7,749 nucleotides of DNA, from the NCBI GenBank assembly GCA_015662935.1, contig DQTF01000140.1, forward strand, positions 1 through 7,749, in the 5' to 3' direction. Within the stretch, counting starts at the first letter, position 1, and each line of letters begins with the position of its first letter. This stretch comes from Crocinitomicaceae bacterium. Its GTDB lineage: Bacteria > Bacteroidota > Bacteroidia > Flavobacteriales_D > Crocinitomicaceae. The notes beneath the pieces are model-generated. The model was not told where the DNA came from. It saw only the letters and a list, made by a program, of their open reading frames with translations, and made no database searches. Shown piece by piece: positions 6,101-7,749 of this stretch. A program made the position numbers and the translations under genes.

Positions 6101-7561
6101 TTACAAATTGTCTAATGCTTTACGCATTAATTGACTGGCTGCTTTAGGATCGGCCTTTCCTTTTGAAACTCTCATTAATTGCCCCATGAAGAAGCCTGTC
6201 AATTGCTTTTCTCCATTTTTATATCTTTCGACTTCTGCAGAATTACTGGCAATAACTTCGTTGATATATTCTTGCAAAGAATCTTCGTTAGAGTCCTGAA
6301 TTAGGTTCATTGATTCAGCAATCTTAAGAGGCGACTTAGAAGCATCTTCTAATAATGCAGGGAATACTTTTTGTGAGGCAACCGTTGAAGAAATTTTTCC
6401 TTCATCGATAATCGAAATCATTTCTGCAATTGTTTTAGCAGAAATAGGGAAGTCGGTAACTTCTAGTCCATTATGATTCAAATAAGATTTAATATCTCCC
6501 ATTAACCAATTGGCTGCAGCTTTATGATTCTTCGTTTGGGCAATAATTTCTTCGTAGAATAAAGCAAGATCCTTATTATCTGTGATGTTGTAAGCATCGT
6601 ATTCCGAAAGACCGAGTTTTTGCGTGTATTTAATGAATAAATCACGCGGCAATGCTGGCATCTTTGCTTTTATTGCATCAATTTGCTTTTGATCAACAGT
6701 TAAAGGCAATAAATCTGGTTCTGGAAAGAAACGGTAATCATTTGCTGCTTCTTTAGAACGCATAGAAATAGTTGAATTGTTCAATGCGTCAAACGAACGA
6801 GTTTCTTGTGCAACGATTTCTCCTTCCTCAATGAGTTCAATGTGACGATTAATTTCAAACTCAATTGCTTTTTGTACATTTCGCATAGAGTTCATGTTCT
6901 TTACCTCAACTCTACGCCCGTATTCTTTCGAACCTTTCAGCATGACGGAGATATTTGCATCACAACGCATTGAACTCTCTTCCATATTACCATCACAGAT
7001 TTCTAAATACCTCAATATTTTTCTAACCTCAGTTAAGTAATTGTATGCTTCATGAGAACTTCTTAAATCAGGTTCAGAAACAATTTCAATCAAAGGAATA
7101 CCTGCTCTATTTAAATCGACAAGTGTATCGTGAACATCAACATCATGGATACTTTTTCCAGCATCTTCTTCCATGTGAATTCTAGTGATGCGAATTGCCT
7201 TATCTTCATCGTTGTCATCTTTTATGTAAACGCGACCATTCTCACAAATAGGAGTTCTGTCTTGCGTTATTTGATAACCTTTAGGAAGATCAGGGTAGAA
7301 GTAATTCTTTCTGTCAAAGCTTTGCAACTCTGTAATATCAGATTCGCAGGCAATTCCCATTCGAATAGCAAACTCAATTGTTCGCTTATTCATTTTAGGC
7401 AAAGTTCCCGGATGCCCCAAAGTAACAACACTAACATTTGTATTAGGAGTTGCACCAAATTCATTCACATCGGAAGAATAGGCTTTACTCTTGGTTAACA
7501 TCTGTGCATGAACCTCTAGTCCAATTACAGCTTGATATTTAGATCGAATTTCTTCTTTCAT
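6101..7561 (-). CDS. gatB: Aspartyl/glutamyl-tRNA(Asn/Gln) amidotransferase subunit B
   Basis: GatB is the tRNA-binding kinase subunit of the GatCAB complex. It phosphorylates the Glu or Asp on mischarged Glu-tRNA(Gln) or Asp-tRNA(Asn), which is then amidated with ammonia from GatA. The 486 residues match the usual length. The catalytic half shows IGLEVHAQ (13-20), the signature FDRKNYFYPDLPKGYQITQ (82-100), HMEEDAGK (129-136), DLNRAGIPLIEIVSEPDL (149-166), RCDANIS (199-205), KNMNS (221-225) and SKEAANDYRFFPEPDL (269-284). The helical domain and the YqeY-like tail follow, ending with GFFMGQLMRVSKGKADP (456-472), which holds the tRNA elbow. The N-terminal cysteines that bind zinc in many GatB proteins are absent. 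gatA and gatC are not in the window, which is common because they are often unlinked. It starts 10 bp after the PNP stop, with an A-rich leader in place of a Shine-Dalgarno sequence. Confidence 0.97.
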   Translation of the reverse strand: MKEEIRSKYQAVIGLEVHAQMLTKSKAYSSDVNEFGATPNTNVSVVTLGHPGTLPKMNKRTIEFAIRMGIACESDITELQSFDRKNYFYPDLPKGYQITQDRTPICENGRVYIKDDNDEDKAIRITRIHMEEDAGKSIHDVDVHDTLVDLNRAGIPLIEIVSEPDLRSSHEAYNYLTEVRKILRYLEICDGNMEESSMRCDANISVMLKGSKEYGRRVEVKNMNSMRNVQKAIEFEINRHIELIEEGEIVAQETRSFDALNNSTISMRSKEAANDYRFFPEPDLLPLTVDQKQIDAIKAKMPALPRDLFIKYTQKLGLSEYDAYNITDNKDLALFYEEIIAQTKNHKAAANWLMGDIKSYLNHNGLEVTDFPISAKTIAEMISIIDEGKISSTVASQKVFPALLEDASKSPLKIAESMNLIQDSNEDSLQEYINEVIASNSAEVERYKNGEKQLTGFFMGQLMRVSKGKADPKAASQLMRKALDNL

Positions 7562-7571
7562 TTTTTTATTC

Positions 7572-7749
7572 TTAAACTCTAGAAATAAGTTCTCTCATAA
7601 TGATGGTCATCTTAGGCTCTTGTCTGTTGGCAACCGCGATAACATCTTCATGTGTTGTTTCTTGTATAACACCAGGCACACCTAAATCAGTAACAATTGA
7701 AACAGCAAAACAAGGAATTCCCATGTGACGTGCAACAATTACTTCAGGA
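7572..7749 (-). CDS. Purine nucleoside phosphorylase, C-terminal fragment (runs off the right edge)
   Basis: The last 58 codons of a gene are visible, ending in TAA at 7574-7572. The fragment begins PEVIVARHMGIP, matching the trimeric purine nucleoside phosphorylase segment where TVPE(V/A)xxARHxG is conserved. It continues through SIVTDLG, the THEDV histidine motif and EPKMTIIMRELI at the C-terminus. The enzyme splits purine nucleosides with phosphate into base and (deoxy)ribose 1-phosphate in the cytoplasm, for purine salvage. Counting from the first complete visible codon, Asp21 falls where the human enzyme has Asn243, and His33 matches human His257. The hexameric DeoD family is excluded because it lacks these motifs. 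The stop is 10 bp before gatB, so it is probably the upstream gene of that operon. Confidence 0.9.
   Translation of the reverse strand, partial: PEVIVARHMGIPCFAVSIVTDLGVPGVIQETTHEDVIAVANRQEPKMTIIMRELISRV

Larger units (their letters stand above)
3052..7749 (-). other. Predicted operon: PNP - gatB - tlpA-like - tlpA-like - lpxH
   Basis: Five minus-strand genes follow one another with gaps of 10, 12, 5 and 2 bp, too short for separate terminators and with no consensus TAnnTTTG box seen in the gaps. Co-transcription from a promoter beyond the right edge is therefore likely. The gene functions are unrelated (nucleoside salvage, tRNA amidation, envelope thiol redox, lipid A), so the grouping gives little functional information beyond shared expression. 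Confidence 0.7.

Noticed and set aside
7130..7498. Open frame of 122 codons on the plus strand
   Set aside because: It lies wholly inside gatB on the opposite strand, where every GatB motif is conserved. The translation resembles no family and has no plausible promoter or ribosome-binding sequence.
1..7749. Mobile element, CRISPR array, defence system, tRNA or attachment site
   Set aside because: Both strands were read for transposase, integrase, toxin-antitoxin and nuclease motifs, regularly spaced repeats and tRNA-like cloverleaf sequence; nothing supportable was seen.

Overview
The window looks like chromosomal DNA from a member of the Bacteroidota, most likely Flavobacteriales. The base composition is AT-rich. 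Start codons lack good Shine-Dalgarno sequences. Two intergenic regions carry exact matches to the Bacteroidota -7 promoter consensus TAnnTTTG. The genes include TlpA-type oxidoreductases with Bacteroidota-style N-terminal domains, a cysteine-poor GatB of the Bacteroidota kind, and a DUF4395 membrane protein. No tRNA, rRNA, CRISPR array, insertion sequence, integrase or phage gene was seen, and none of the complete genes shows a frameshift or internal stop.

Layout. At the left edge (1-92, minus) is the start of an exported protein of unknown function, cut by the window end. It lies 16 bp after the stop of prfC (release factor 3, 109-1710, minus). prfC has a likely promoter of its own in the 120-bp gap before it. 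Upstream, also on the minus strand, is a PhnA/YjdM-family zinc-ribbon protein (1831-2394). A 126-bp divergent region with a clear forward promoter separates it from the only plus-strand gene, a cysteine-rich DUF4395 membrane protein (2521-3051). That gene meets lpxH (3052-3804, minus) tail to tail with no intergenic base.

The right half is a tightly packed minus-strand operon, listed in order of transcription: purine nucleoside phosphorylase (partial, 7572-7749), gatB (6101-7561), a TlpA-like lipoprotein (4916-6088), a second TlpA-like exported protein (3807-4910), and lpxH (3052-3804). Gaps are 10, 12, 5 and 2 bp. The operon joins nucleoside salvage, Gln/Asn-tRNA formation, envelope thiol chemistry and lipid A synthesis, a mixture of housekeeping functions rather than one pathway.

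The window is mostly ordinary core genome. The points that deserve a second look are: the cysteine arrangement of the DUF4395 protein beside two TlpA paralogues; an exact 28-bp repeat shared by the two tlpA active sites; an Asn-to-Asp change at the base-recognition position of the nucleoside phosphorylase; and the zero-gap convergent junction. I did not find strong evidence for a wholly new system.
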